A DNA stretch of 64,000 nt, from assembly GCA_964431965.1 (NCBI GenBank), contig CAYSLU010000006.1:17877-81876 (forward strand), read 5' to 3'. Below the pieces are notes generated by a model. That model was not told the DNA's origin. It saw only the letters and a list, made by a program, of their open reading frames with translations, and searched no databases. This document shows, piece by piece, positions 1 to 8,544 of the stretch. Numbering within the stretch: the stretch's first letter is position 1; the number at the start of each line of letters is the position of its first letter. Both the position numbers and the translations under genes were made by a program. The DNA comes from CAYSLU01 sp964431965 (lineage in GTDB: Bacteria > Verrucomicrobiota > Kiritimatiellia > CAIKKV01 > CAYSLU01).

Positions 1-579
1 CCGAGCGTCGATCGCCTCGATGGCTCGCGCGACCGTCTGCTCGTCATGGTCTTCGGGGCGCTCGGCCGCCCGCGTGCCGTACAGCACGGTGCGGCCGTAG
101 CCGGGCCGCAGGATTCCGCCCTCGCCGCGCTCGACCGGCTCCGGCTGGGCGGCGAGCTTCCGGTAGTAGTCCCAGCTCGGGCCGTGTACCGCGCCGGCCG
201 CGGCGCTGACGAATCGCTCGGTCCAGCCGCGCGCCGCCGGAGACTCATCCACGCTGACATGCCATTTTCCCGAGAAATCGAGCGCGTAGCCGGCCGCGGC
301 CAGGTCCTCGCTCCAGAGGCGCACGCCGGGCTTGGGGCCCCGGCTCAGAGCCTGGTCGTTGCAGATATTGTTCCATACGCCGTGGCGGGACGGGTACAAG
401 CCGGTGAAGAACGTGGCCCGCGCGGGACAGCAGTGGGGGGAGGGACAGAAGGCGTTGGTGAAGGTCACGCCCTCCGCCGCGAAGCGCGTGAGGGCGGGAG
501 TGATCGCCGGGTGCTCGGGCAAAACCGTGTCGCCCCGCTGGTGATCGGTCATGAAGACGAGGATGTTGGGTTTGCTCAT
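1..579 (-). CDS. Sulfatase, N-terminal part (runs off the window)
   Basis: Reading from the ATG at 579 gives 193 codons with no stop before the window edge, so the C-terminal half is missing. The protein begins MSKPNILVFMTDHQRGDT, the usual sulfatase opening in which the Asp (residue 12 here) helps bind the catalytic metal. The motif C-C-P-A-R at residues 50-54 fits the C-x-P-x-R signature in which the Cys is converted to formylglycine by a maturase. A second metal-site-like segment, SGKWH, follows near residue 108. The family hydrolyses sulfate esters, often on algal or host glycans; the substrate cannot be read. There is no obvious signal peptide in the visible part, so its location is uncertain. 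It starts 14 bases after the stop of the purine permease and is probably co-transcribed with it. Confidence 0.93.
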   Translation of the reverse strand, partial: MSKPNILVFMTDHQRGDTVLPEHPAITPALTRFAAEGVTFTNAFCPSPHCCPARATFFTGLYPSRHGVWNNICNDQALSRGPKPGVRLWSEDLAAAGYALDFSGKWHVSVDESPAARGWTERFVSAAAGAVHGPSWDYYRKLAAQPEPVERGEGGILRPGYGRTVLYGTRAAERPEDHDEQTVARAIEAIDAR

Positions 580-593
580 GGCGGGGGGATCTC

Positions 594-1967
594 TCAGTGC
601 GGCAGGCCGAACACGTAGTAGACGAGACAGAGCAGCCCCAGCACGATCGAGCCGGCGTTCAGCTCGCGCCAGCGGCCGGATGCCAGCTTCAGGACGGGGT
701 AGATCGCGAGTCCGGCCGTGAGGCCATTTGCGATGTTGTACGTGAACAGCATGAGCGCGATCGTGACGAACGCGGGAACGAGCTCGGTCAGATCCTCGAA
801 GTCGATGCGCCGGACGGAGCCGAGCATCAGGACGCCGACCGCGACCAGCGCGGGGCCGTATGCGTAGCGCAGGTGCTGGAGCGGCTCGGCCAGGGGGATG
901 AAGAAGAGCGAGAGCGCGAAGAGCCCCGCCGTGACGACGGCCGCGAGGCCCGTGCGTGCGCCCTCGCGGATGCCCGTGGCCGACTCGATGTACGCGCCGC
1001 TGGTGGACGTGCCCACGAGGCCGCTGAACATGCAGGTGACCGCGTCCACGAGCATGGGCTTCTCGATGTCGGGGAAGTTGCCCTTGTCGTCCAGCATGTT
1101 GCCGGCCGCGCCGACGCCCACCAGCGTTCCGAGCGTGTCGAGGAAGCTCATCAGGAACAGGGTCAGCAGGACCGGGAGGAAGCTCAGGCGAAGGACGCCG
1201 GCGATGTCGAGCTGGAGCGCGATCGGGGCGAGCGAGTAGTCGCCCGTGAACGGAAGGGCGGCCACGGCGCGCGGCGCCTGCCCGAAGCCCATGAGGCATC
1301 CGAGCGCGGCTGTCGCGGCGATGCCGAGCAGCAGGGCGCCGGGCACGCGCCGGCAGAGCAGGATCATGATGAGAAGGAAGCCGAGCACGGCCAGCAGCAC
1401 CTGGGGGTCATGCAGGCTGCCGATCTTCACCGGCACGTCGGGAGCCCGCAGCAGCCCCCCCGGCGCCGCGGCGAGCGCCTGCGCGGGCATGCCGGCGACG
1501 AAGCTCGTCACGATCCCCGTCTCGTAGAGCCCGATGAACGCGAGGAACAGGCCGATGCCCGCCGCGAAGCTGTGCTTCATGCTCGTCGAGATCGAGAGGG
1601 CCAGCCAGGCGCGGATGCGGAACAGGGTGATCAGCAGGAAGAGCAGGCCGCTGACGAACACCGCTCCGAGGCGCAGCTGCCAGCCGATGCCCATCGCCGC
1701 GAGGCCAAACGCGATGAAGGCGTTCTCTCCCATGTAGGGCGCCACCGCGATCGGGCGGTTGGCCAGCACCCCCATCAGCAGGCACCCGAACACGGCCGTC
1801 AGGATGGTGGCGACCGTGCTGGGGCCAGCCGGTATGCCCGCGAAGGCCAGGATCGCCGGGTTCACGACGATGATGTACGCCATGGTGACGAACGTCGTCG
1901 CCCCGCCCAGGATTTCCGTGCGAATGCAGGACCCGCGCTCGCGTATTCGAAACACCCGCTCGATCAT
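594..1967 (-). CDS. NCS2-family purine permease (AzgA/PbuG-like)
   Basis: A 457-residue, very hydrophobic membrane protein with about a dozen predicted segments. The N-terminus RTEILGGATTFVTMAYIIVV, followed by NPAILAFAG and a later PYMGENAFIAFG, is characteristic of the AzgA/GhxP/PbuG branch of nucleobase:cation symporters, which import adenine, guanine or hypoxanthine. A later segment reading SFLDTLGTLVGVG and the STSGAYIESATGIREGARTG stretch also match this branch. Length is normal for the family. The start at 1967 is chosen because GGAGGG lies just upstream and the conserved N-terminus follows; the frame stays open further upstream but reads GC-rich nonsense. It lies between a GtrA-like gene and a sulfatase. 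No purine riboswitch fits in the 41-base gap upstream. Confidence 0.9.
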   Translation of the reverse strand: MIERVFRIRERGSCIRTEILGGATTFVTMAYIIVVNPAILAFAGIPAGPSTVATILTAVFGCLLMGVLANRPIAVAPYMGENAFIAFGLAAMGIGWQLRLGAVFVSGLLFLLITLFRIRAWLALSISTSMKHSFAAGIGLFLAFIGLYETGIVTSFVAGMPAQALAAAPGGLLRAPDVPVKIGSLHDPQVLLAVLGFLLIMILLCRRVPGALLLGIAATAALGCLMGFGQAPRAVAALPFTGDYSLAPIALQLDIAGVLRLSFLPVLLTLFLMSFLDTLGTLVGVGAAGNMLDDKGNFPDIEKPMLVDAVTCMFSGLVGTSTSGAYIESATGIREGARTGLAAVVTAGLFALSLFFIPLAEPLQHLRYAYGPALVAVGVLMLGSVRRIDFEDLTELVPAFVTIALMLFTYNIANGLTAGLAIYPVLKLASGRWRELNAGSIVLGLLCLVYYVFGLPH

Positions 1968-2008
1968 GATGTCCCTCCGCAGGTTCCGATCGGTGCCGCC
2001 GGTGGCGT

Positions 2009-2434
2009 TCAGCTGACGCGAAACGTCCAGAGCCGATGGCTCAGGAAGATGCAGGTGCCGGCGACGGCTTCGGCCGCGACCTTGGCGACCATGGGAGAGA
2101 AGCCGCCGCCGCGGGTGAACAGGGCGACCAGCCCCTCGGACAGGGCGTAGGCGCCGATCCAGACGCAGAGGAAGCGAAGCCCCTGCCGCCCGGTGCCGCG
2201 CATCTCCCGCCGGCCGAAGGTCCACGTCTTGTTCATCACGAAGCTGAACAGGCCTCCGCACGGGCGGCTGACCAGGTTGGCCAGAAGGGGGTCCCACCCG
2301 GCGATCCGGATCAGGGCGGCGTAGATGGACAGGTCGGTAACCGCGCTTCCGGCGCCGACCAGGAGGTAGCGCCTCGCGGACCGGAGCAGAGCTGGCCGGC
2401 CGGGCGCTTCGGCTGTCGCATCTGATGCATGCAT
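2009..2434 (-). CDS. GtrA-like membrane protein
   Basis: A 141-residue protein with four probable membrane segments. The pattern RYLLVGAGSAVTDLSIYAAL near the N-terminus, then NLVSRPCGGLFSFVMNKTWTF, and a closing FLSHRLWTF, is typical of the GtrA/DPMS-like family (PF04138). These small proteins are thought to help flip polyprenyl-linked sugars across the inner membrane for decoration of surface glycans. Length (about 120-150 residues) is usual. It follows the propeller gene by 36 bases and precedes the permease by 41 bases on the same strand. A -10-like TAGCAT sits 10 bases upstream of the ATG, so it may also have its own promoter. The glycan substrate is unknown, as no glycosyltransferase is adjacent. 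Confidence 0.85.
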   Translation of the reverse strand: MHASDATAEAPGRPALLRSARRYLLVGAGSAVTDLSIYAALIRIAGWDPLLANLVSRPCGGLFSFVMNKTWTFGRREMRGTGRQGLRFLCVWIGAYALSEGLVALFTRGGGFSPMVAKVAAEAVAGTCIFLSHRLWTFRVS

Positions 2435-2444
2435 GCTGCGCGGA

Positions 2445-2474
2445 ATGCTACTACAGCGAGGGGGACCCGGTCAG
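2445..2474 (-). promoter_or_regulatory. Candidate promoter of the GtrA-like gene
   Basis: On the minus strand CTGACC and TAGCAT are separated by 18 bases, and the -10-like box ends 10 bases before the ATG. The -35 element overlaps the end of the upstream gene. This is by eye only. Confidence 0.35.
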
Positions 2475-4423
2475 TTCGAAACGCGGACCGAGCGGAGCTT
2501 CGCCTCGCAGCCGAAGAAGTAGCGGCCGTTGACCAGGGCGCCGCCGGCGGTCGGGCCGTTCGCTCGGGTCGTGCGCCAGAGCACCTCGATGCGCGTGGTT
2601 CCAAGCGGCACGCGGTACACGCCCTCGCGCGTGGCCCCGTAGAGATATCGATCGTCCCGCTGGAAGGATACCTCGAGCGGCCAGCCGGCGACGCTGGCGA
2701 GCGGAGCGCGGTCAACGATCCGGCGGTTCGCGAAGTCGATGAGCATGAGATCCGCCTGCAGGACTGTCTCCGGGGCCGGGTGCACGATGGCGTAGGCTAG
2801 CCCGTTGCCCGCATCCTCGAGGTCCATGACGCCGATGACGTCCATGCCGAGGTCGCCCTGCCAGACCTCGCGGTCGGCCCGCGGGTCCCACAGCGCGAAC
2901 CCGGCCCGCCGGGCCTTGGGGTTCGTCCCGCTCCCGCCGTAGATGCAGAAACCGACCACGAGCTGGTCCGGGCCGGACAGGTGGGCGATCGAGACGGGGC
3001 TGCAGTCGCGGATGATATGGCGGTGGGCGCCGCCGAACCGGTCCGCCTTCGGGTCGTACCAAGACAGCGTGCCGCCCCACATCCCGTAGTCCGGCATCGA
3101 CGCGACCCACACCTTGCCCGCCGGCCCGGCGACCATGTCGCGCGGGCGGTAGGCGATGGCGTCCATGCGTCCGAGCTGGCGCGGGTTGTCGTCTGGTCCG
3201 AACCGGAACCGGAGCGATCCGGACGGATCCCACTCGCCGTGCAGGAGCACGGCTTCGCCGTTTCGCTCGCGGAGCGATGAGAACGAGTAGGGCCGCTTCG
3301 GGTCGTACTCGCAGAGGAGGGCGTGCGTGTAGACGCACAGGTAGAGCTTCCCGTCGAGCCAGTCCATGGAGTACGCCTCGCCGGAGGCGGTGCTGCAGGC
3401 GCCGTGGTCGGACAGCTCCCCCGTGGCCGGGTCTGCCGTGAAGAAGTGCATGGGCAGCACGCTCGTGCCATAGACGCGGCCGTCGGGCCCGGCCCGGACG
3501 ATGTAGATGCCCGCGCCGTCCGCCTGGTAGTCGAGGTGCAGGACGCGCTGGCGTCCGGACGGGCTTCGGACTTCGATGATCCGCCATGCGTGAGCCTTCT
3601 CGCCGTGGCCGTCGAGAAACCGGAAGCGCGACCCGTCCGGGAGTGTGGCTGGAGCGGCGGGGGCGGGGCGTGCCGCCACCGGAACGGCCCCGAGGCCGCG
3701 GACGCCGAACACGCCTTCGTGACTGTCGATGTAGAGCAGGCCGTCCGCGCCCGTGATCAGTTCCACGCGGCCGGTTCCAGCGTCCGTGTCGGCGATCGGG
3801 CCGATGGCTCGGCGCTCGCCGGTGGCGGGATCGAACGCGATGACGTGGGGGCGGGTCATCTTGGCGAGCCCGGCGACGGTTCCGTCCGCGCCGCACGCGA
3901 CGTAGAAGTAGTGCTCCGTGTCGTCCATGCGCCCCCAGTCGCGCACCGCGCCTGTGGCCGGATCGAACGAGAAGAGCGAGTCGTCCGGGTGGCAGCCGAC
4001 GTAGATGGTGCCGTCCGGCGCTTCGGCGATGCTGCACGGCGCCATGCTGGCGCCCGGCCGCAGCGGGCCCGAGGACGCGAGGATCCCCGACCGCGGGTCG
4101 AGGTGCAGGACCCATCCGGAGTCGTGTGTCGCCGCGTGTTCCTGCCCGGAGCCGGCGATGAACAGCCGCTGCCATCGCTCGCTCCACAGGACGGGCCTGG
4201 CGCCGGACACGCCCGACGGCGGGTCGAAGCGGCGGCAGGCGCCGGTCTCCGCATCGATCTGCAGCACGAACATGTCGGCCCGCGACGATTCCTGTCCCAT
4301 GACGGCGTACAGGCAGGGCGCTCCGGTTGCGTCCCGTCCGGCATACGGGCCTCCGCCGACCGGCGCCCGAACCGGTATGCCCCATTCCCGCATCGATCCG
4401 CTCGCATCGCCGTTCGTTCGCAT
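2471..4423 (-). CDS. Repeat-rich beta-propeller protein of unknown function
   Basis: A 650-residue protein built from repeats of about 45-60 residues of the type 'D-P-x-T-G-x-x-x-x-G-P-x-x-D...G-x-D-G-x-x-Y-x-G', for instance FDPATGERRAIGPI and APDGTIYVG. This points to a seven-or-more-bladed propeller related to NHL/SMP-30-type proteins. I recognise no catalytic motif and no signal peptide from the chosen start (MRTNGDASGS). That start is preferred because GAAAGGA precedes it and a promoter ends just upstream; an in-frame ATG 57 bases earlier would lie across the promoter. The protein resembles in style the N-terminal two thirds of the protein at 28668-31178, so both may be carbohydrate-locus propellers. 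Function unknown. Confidence 0.75.
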   Translation of the reverse strand: MRTNGDASGSMREWGIPVRAPVGGGPYAGRDATGAPCLYAVMGQESSRADMFVLQIDAETGACRRFDPPSGVSGARPVLWSERWQRLFIAGSGQEHAATHDSGWVLHLDPRSGILASSGPLRPGASMAPCSIAEAPDGTIYVGCHPDDSLFSFDPATGAVRDWGRMDDTEHYFYVACGADGTVAGLAKMTRPHVIAFDPATGERRAIGPIADTDAGTGRVELITGADGLLYIDSHEGVFGVRGLGAVPVAARPAPAAPATLPDGSRFRFLDGHGEKAHAWRIIEVRSPSGRQRVLHLDYQADGAGIYIVRAGPDGRVYGTSVLPMHFFTADPATGELSDHGACSTASGEAYSMDWLDGKLYLCVYTHALLCEYDPKRPYSFSSLRERNGEAVLLHGEWDPSGSLRFRFGPDDNPRQLGRMDAIAYRPRDMVAGPAGKVWVASMPDYGMWGGTLSWYDPKADRFGGAHRHIIRDCSPVSIAHLSGPDQLVVGFCIYGGSGTNPKARRAGFALWDPRADREVWQGDLGMDVIGVMDLEDAGNGLAYAIVHPAPETVLQADLMLIDFANRRIVDRAPLASVAGWPLEVSFQRDDRYLYGATREGVYRVPLGTTRIEVLWRTTRANGPTAGGALVNGRYFFGCEAKLRSVRVSN

Positions 4424-4470
4424 GGCGGTTTCCTTTCGAGAGTCTCCGCTTCGCGTGCGGAGGGGAGGGC

Positions 4471-4499
4471 AGTATGCCACATGCCCATCCGCGCACCAA
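4471..4499 (-). promoter_or_regulatory. Candidate promoter of the propeller gene
   Basis: On the minus strand TTGGTG and CATACT are 17 bases apart, with the -10 about 47 bases before the ATG at 4423. It diverges from the candidate promoter of the chemosensory operon at 4554-4582, and the two share a control region of about 250 bases. Confidence 0.45.
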
Positions 4500-4553
4500 C
4501 CGGGCGTAATGAGACAGATTCGCCGGACCGTCAGGTTTTTGTCGCTTTTGGGC

Positions 4554-4582
4554 TTGCGTTCGGAGTTGACCGGGCATAAGAA
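4554..4582 (+). promoter_or_regulatory. Candidate promoter of the chemosensory operon
   Basis: TTGCGT and TAAGAA are separated by 17 bases and lie about 100 bases before the first cheW. The TTGCGT hexamer also forms the -35 of the candidate tlyA promoter. A TTGACC inside the spacer is an alternative -35 with no matching -10. Confidence 0.35.
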
Positions 4583-4682
4583 TCGGCCTCACGGGGCGGG
4601 CGTTGCGGTGCGCCGGTTGGCGCGTAGCGCAAAGCCCTTTCATCGACGAGTGGGTCCGGCATGCGATCGGAGGCGAGCGATC

Positions 4683-5168
4683 ATGGGTCAGCCGACCACG
4701 CTGCTGCAGTTCGGCGCGGGGGGGCAGCAACACGCGCTGCCGCTCGACGCCGTCGAGCACGTATCGTGGGCCGTGGAGATCACGCCGATACCCGAGGCCC
4801 CGCCGGCCGTGGTCGGCGCGGTCAATATGGCGGGTGTCGTCGTGCCCGTCATCAGCCTGCGCCGTCTGGTCCATCTTCCCGACCGGGAGGTCGAGCCGTC
4901 CGATCGGTTGGTCGTGATTCGTCTGGCCTGCGGCCTCGTCGCCCTCGTGGTCGACGAGGTCGTCGGGGTCGTGGTTGTCCCGGACTGCGGCATCGCGCCG
5001 GCCGGGGCGATGGGATCCGGCGGGTCCGTCCAGGGGCTCCTGTCACAGGCGGACGGATTGGTTCTGGTTCACGACATCGAGCGGCTGCTGAGGCCGGCCG
5101 ACATGGAGTCGCTGGCGCGCGTCGTGGGCGCGGGCGCCGAGGAGCCTGTGGGAGCGGAGGCCCTGTGA
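4683..5168 (+). CDS. cheW: CheW-like coupling protein (WspB position)
   Basis: A 161-residue single-domain CheW-like protein. It opens TTLLQFGAGGQQHALPLDAV, then has the hallmark 'P-x-x-x-x-G-x-x-N-x-x-G-x-x-x-P-V-I-x-L' (VVGAVNMAGVVVPVISLRRL), and ends with the LSQADGLVLVHDIERLL strand. CheW proteins link methyl-accepting receptors to the kinase CheA in the cytoplasmic array. It opens a run of chemosensory genes whose order and sizes match the Wsp pathway, in which the first small CheW is WspB. GGAGG lies 9 bases before the ATG at 4683; the longer open frame upstream is not credible. Its stop overlaps the next start by 4 bases. Confidence 0.92.
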   Translation: MGQPTTLLQFGAGGQQHALPLDAVEHVSWAVEITPIPEAPPAVVGAVNMAGVVVPVISLRRLVHLPDREVEPSDRLVVIRLACGLVALVVDEVVGVVVVPDCGIAPAGAMGSGGSVQGLLSQADGLVLVHDIERLLRPADMESLARVVGAGAEEPVGAEAL

Positions 5169-6637
5169 CAACGGCTGGACAGGCGATGGATCTGGCTCGC
5201 CTCAGCGAGGTCATTCACGACCGGCTGGGGCTGTACTTCCCCGAGGAGCGGTGGGGCGACCTCGCGCGCGGCTTGGCCGGCGCGGCGGCGGACTTGGGGT
5301 TCGCGGACTCGGCCGCCTGTGCCGAGTGGCTGGCGTCCGAGTCGCTGTCGCGGCTGCAGATCGAGGTGCTCGCCTCGCATCTGACGGTGGGAGAAACCAC
5401 GTTCTTCCGCGATGCCCGCTCGCTGGAGGCGCTGGAGCAGTCGGTTCTGCCGGGGCTGATCCGGGCGCGGCTTGGCGGAGCCCGGCGGCTCCGGCTCTGG
5501 AGCGCGGGCTGCGCGACGGGCGAGGAGGCCTACTCGCTGGCCATCATCGTGAGCCGTCTGCTGGACGACCTGAAGGCGTGGGATGTGACGATCCTGGCAA
5601 CGGACATCAACCCGCACGCCTTGCGCAAGGGACGGCAGGCGATCTACCGGCCGTGGTCCTTCCGGAATGCGCCGCTGGCGATCCGCGACACGTGCTTCAC
5701 GGAGGTGGGACCGGAGTCCTACGCCCTGCTTCCCCGCTACCGGTCGATGGTGACATTCGAATATCTGAACCTGGCGGAGGACGTCTACCCGGCGCTCCTG
5801 AACAATACGAACGCCATGGATGTGATTCTGTGCCGCAACGTCCTGATGTACTTTTCCGACTCCGTCCGCCAGCAGGTGATCCGGCGGCTTCACTGCTGCC
5901 TCACGGATGGCGGCTGGCTGCTGACCAGCGCGTGCGAAGCCTCGCTGGCGCTATTCCCGCTGTTTGCGCCGACTCCGTTCCCGGGGACCACGCTCTTCCG
6001 GAAGGATGGTGCGGGGGCGGCGACGTGTGTCGAGCCTCGTGAAGCGCCCTGCGGGTCCTTCCTCCCGCGGCCGGCCGCGAAGCCGGTGTGTCCGGCGACC
6101 GCGTCGGCGCGCGAGCCGGCGCAGCCTCCGCGATCCGACGGGGTGCTGTCGGAGGCCGGTCGGCTGCTGGCCGTCGGCAGCTCGGCGGAGGCGATGATGC
6201 TGGCGGCCTCGGCTCTGGAGCTTGAGCCGGACTGCGCGCAGGCCATGGATCTGATGGCGCGAGCGTGCGCCAACCTGGGCCGGCTCACCGAGGCGCTGGA
6301 GTGGTGCGACCGGGCGGTGTCCGCGAACAAGATGAACCCGGGGGCTCAGTTCATGCGCGCCGTCGTTCTTCAGGAGCTGGGCCGGCTTGACGAGGCGCGC
6401 ACGGTGCTTCGGCGCGTCCTCTATCTGGATCCCGACTACGCGCTGGGCTACTACGCCCTCGGAGCCCTGTCCCGGCAACAAGGCCGCAGCGGCGATGCGA
6501 ACCGGTGCTTTGCTCATGCGCGCGCGATTCTCGAGAAGCAGCCGGCGGATGCGGTGATGCCCGAAACCGATGGGATTACGGCCGGGCGCCTGGCGGAGAC
6601 GGTGCGGGCGATGATGGATCGGGAGGGTGAGACATGA
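5165..6637 (+). CDS. cheR: CheR-type methyltransferase with TPR tail (WspC-like)
   Basis: A 490-residue protein. Residues ~10-290 form a CheR glutamate O-methyltransferase: LTVGETTFFRD (73-83), the SAM-binding loop LWSAGCATGEEAYS (111-124), ATDINP, and the ILCRNVLMYF motif. It transfers methyl groups from S-adenosylmethionine to receptor glutamates and so sets array adaptation. After a Pro/Ala-rich linker (~295-330), residues ~330-470 hold tetratricopeptide repeats (ALELEPDCAQAMDLMARACANLG and similar), as in WspC and FrzF. The GTG at 5165 is chosen because GGAGG precedes it and it overlaps the cheW stop (GTGA); the ATG at 5186 is an alternative. The TPR tail normally tethers or restrains the enzyme. 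Confidence 0.92.
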   Translation: MTTAGQAMDLARLSEVIHDRLGLYFPEERWGDLARGLAGAAADLGFADSAACAEWLASESLSRLQIEVLASHLTVGETTFFRDARSLEALEQSVLPGLIRARLGGARRLRLWSAGCATGEEAYSLAIIVSRLLDDLKAWDVTILATDINPHALRKGRQAIYRPWSFRNAPLAIRDTCFTEVGPESYALLPRYRSMVTFEYLNLAEDVYPALLNNTNAMDVILCRNVLMYFSDSVRQQVIRRLHCCLTDGGWLLTSACEASLALFPLFAPTPFPGTTLFRKDGAGAATCVEPREAPCGSFLPRPAAKPVCPATASAREPAQPPRSDGVLSEAGRLLAVGSSAEAMMLAASALELEPDCAQAMDLMARACANLGRLTEALEWCDRAVSANKMNPGAQFMRAVVLQELGRLDEARTVLRRVLYLDPDYALGYYALGALSRQQGRSGDANRCFAHARAILEKQPADAVMPETDGITAGRLAETVRAMMDREGET

Positions 6638-7269
6638 CGGCTTCCGGGTCGCCACATGAAGCGGTCGGCGGCATCGACTGGCCCGACGTTCACCGCCGCC
6701 TCGATGCCGTGAGGCAGATCCTCGATGCGGGATCCTCTCGGACCCGCCAGCAGATGTCGGCCGTGCTGCGGCGCCGCGCGGTGGCGCTGGCGCGGAAGGT
6801 GGATCCGTCCGGTCCGGAGGACGACGGCCTCACCATCAGCGTCGTCGAGTTTCGGGTGTCCCGGGAGCGCCATGCCGTGGAGTGTGCATGGGTCGGCGAG
6901 GTGCTGCCGCTGAAGCATCTCGCCGAGCTACCCTGTGCGCCGCCGTTCGTGGCGGGCATCATCAGCGTCCGCGGGCACATCATCTCGGTCATCGATGTCA
7001 GACGGCTGTTTGACCTGCCGCGCGCCGACGCGGGGCCTTCATCGCGGGTCATCGTGCTGCGGGCAGACTCGGCGGAAGTGGGGATCCTGGCGGACGCCGT
7101 CGTGGGCTCGCGGGTGGTCGCCGTGCGGGACATCCAGCCGGAGCTGCCGACGCTGACGGGCGTCCGCGAGGAGTTCCTGCGCGGCGTGGCCGACGGGGAC
7201 CTGGTGATCCTCGACGCCGAGCGGCTGCTGGCTGCCGAGAAGCTGATCGTCAATGAGGAGGTCCCCTGA
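6634..7269 (+). CDS. cheW: CheW-like protein with N-terminal extension (WspD-like)
   Basis: A 211-residue protein. About 65 charged, helical residues (DVHRRLDAVRQILDAG ... RRRAVALARKV) precede a CheW domain (~70-205) with 'FVAGIISVRGHIISVIDVRRLF' spacing and a final GDLVILDAERLL strand. The extension and overall length match WspD, the second coupling protein of Wsp operons. It overlaps cheR by the ATGA at 6634-6637. Two different CheW proteins next to two different receptors (8545 and 13399) could mean each receptor has a preferred coupler, but that is inference. Confidence 0.9.
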   Translation: MTASGSPHEAVGGIDWPDVHRRLDAVRQILDAGSSRTRQQMSAVLRRRAVALARKVDPSGPEDDGLTISVVEFRVSRERHAVECAWVGEVLPLKHLAELPCAPPFVAGIISVRGHIISVIDVRRLFDLPRADAGPSSRVIVLRADSAEVGILADAVVGSRVVAVRDIQPELPTLTGVREEFLRGVADGDLVILDAERLLAAEKLIVNEEVP

Positions 7270-7270
7270 C

Positions 7271-8518
7271 ATGAGCGCGATCCGTTCCGGCTTGGCCGCC
7301 GCCGCCATCCTGTGCGCGACGTGCGGCTGCGGACGCGCGCCCGACATCGCGCCCATCAAGGTGGGCGTGCTCCACTCACTGACGGGAACGATGGCGATCA
7401 GCGAGCAGGCGGTCGTCGACGCGACCCTGCTGGCCATCGGCGAGATCAACGACCGTGGCGGGGTGCTGGGGCGGCGGCTCGAAGTGGTGGTTGCGGATGG
7501 CCGGTCGGATTCAGCGACGTTTGCGCGGGAGGCCGAGCGGTTGATCGCCGCAGAGCGAGTCAGCGTGGTGTTCGGGTGCTGGACGTCAGCGAGCCGCAAG
7601 ACGGTGAAGCCGGTCTTCGAGCGGCACGATCACCTGCTGTTCTACCCGGTGCAGTACGAGGGGGTGGAGCAGTCCAGCAACATCGTCTACACCGGCGCGG
7701 CGCCAAACCAGCAGCTGCTGCCGGCGGTGGACTGGTGCTTCCGTGAGCTCAAGGCCCGCCGGTTCTTTCTCGTCGGCTCGGACTACGTGTTTCCTCGAAC
7801 GGCCCACGCGATCATCACGGCGGAGGTGGCCCGACTGGGCGGCGAGGTCGTCGGCGACGAGTGCCTGCCTCTGGGCCGGTCGGACTTTACGGCGGTGGTG
7901 GCCAAGATCGCCGAGGCAAAGCCGGACGTGGTCTTCAACTGCATCAACGGCGACGGGAACATCGGGTTCTTCGAGGATCTGCGCGCGATGGGATTGACGC
8001 CCGATCGCCTGCCCACGGTGTCATTCAGCATTGCCGAGGACGAACTGCGAAGCATGCGTGGGATGCAGATGGTCGGCGACTACTGCGCCTGGAGCTACTT
8101 CCAGAGCGTCGACACGCCTGAGAACCGGGCGTTTGTCGAACGGTTCAGGGAGACGTATGGCCGCAATCGCGTGATCGACGATCCGATGGAAGCGGCCTAC
8201 TTCGGCGTCCACCTGTGGGCGCAGGCGGTTCGCGCGGCCGGCTCGGCGGATCCCGTGGCGGTTCGCGCGGCGCTGGGCGGGCAGACATTCGCCGCGCCGG
8301 AAGGGCGGGTGACGATCGATCTGGCCACGCGGCACACCAGCAAGATGGCGCGGATCGGCCGGATCCGTGCCGACGGCCAGTTTGATGTGGTGTGGGCGTC
8401 CTCCCGGCCGCTTGCGCCGAACCCGTTTCCGCCGTCGCGGTCGCGAGTCGAGTGGGAGCAGTTCCTAGCCGATCTGTACGCCGGGTGGGGCCAGCAGTGG
8501 GCAAGCCCGGACAAGTGA
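7271..8518 (+). CDS. Urea/short-chain-amide-type binding lipoprotein
   Basis: A 415-residue periplasmic binding protein of the Leu/amide type (Peripla_BP_5/6), close in style to UrtA, FmdD and AmiC. It shows IKVGVLHSLTGTMAISE at the mature N-terminus, then EINDRGGVLGRRLEVVVADG, FGCWTSASRKTVKPVFE, LLFYPVQYEG and FFLVGSDYVFPRTAH, all typical of the urea/amide branch. The N-terminus is a short signal ending in a Cys-rich stretch (ILCATCGCG) that could be a lipobox, so it is probably a lipoprotein facing the periplasm. No permease or ATPase gene is nearby. Instead it sits between cheW and a receptor, which suggests a sensory role, delivering a small-amide or urea signal to the receptor at 8545. 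The start at 7271 is 1 base after the cheW stop. Confidence 0.88.
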   Translation: MSAIRSGLAAAAILCATCGCGRAPDIAPIKVGVLHSLTGTMAISEQAVVDATLLAIGEINDRGGVLGRRLEVVVADGRSDSATFAREAERLIAAERVSVVFGCWTSASRKTVKPVFERHDHLLFYPVQYEGVEQSSNIVYTGAAPNQQLLPAVDWCFRELKARRFFLVGSDYVFPRTAHAIITAEVARLGGEVVGDECLPLGRSDFTAVVAKIAEAKPDVVFNCINGDGNIGFFEDLRAMGLTPDRLPTVSFSIAEDELRSMRGMQMVGDYCAWSYFQSVDTPENRAFVERFRETYGRNRVIDDPMEAAYFGVHLWAQAVRAAGSADPVAVRAALGGQTFAAPEGRVTIDLATRHTSKMARIGRIRADGQFDVVWASSRPLAPNPFPPSRSRVEWEQFLADLYAGWGQQWASPDK

Positions 8519-8544
8519 GCGTTGGCCGACGGAGGATCGCGATC

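Noticed and set aside
597..2150. A 517-codon open frame on the plus strand opposite the permease
   Set aside because: The sequence is charged and repetitive, without motifs, and the opposite strand encodes a conserved membrane protein.
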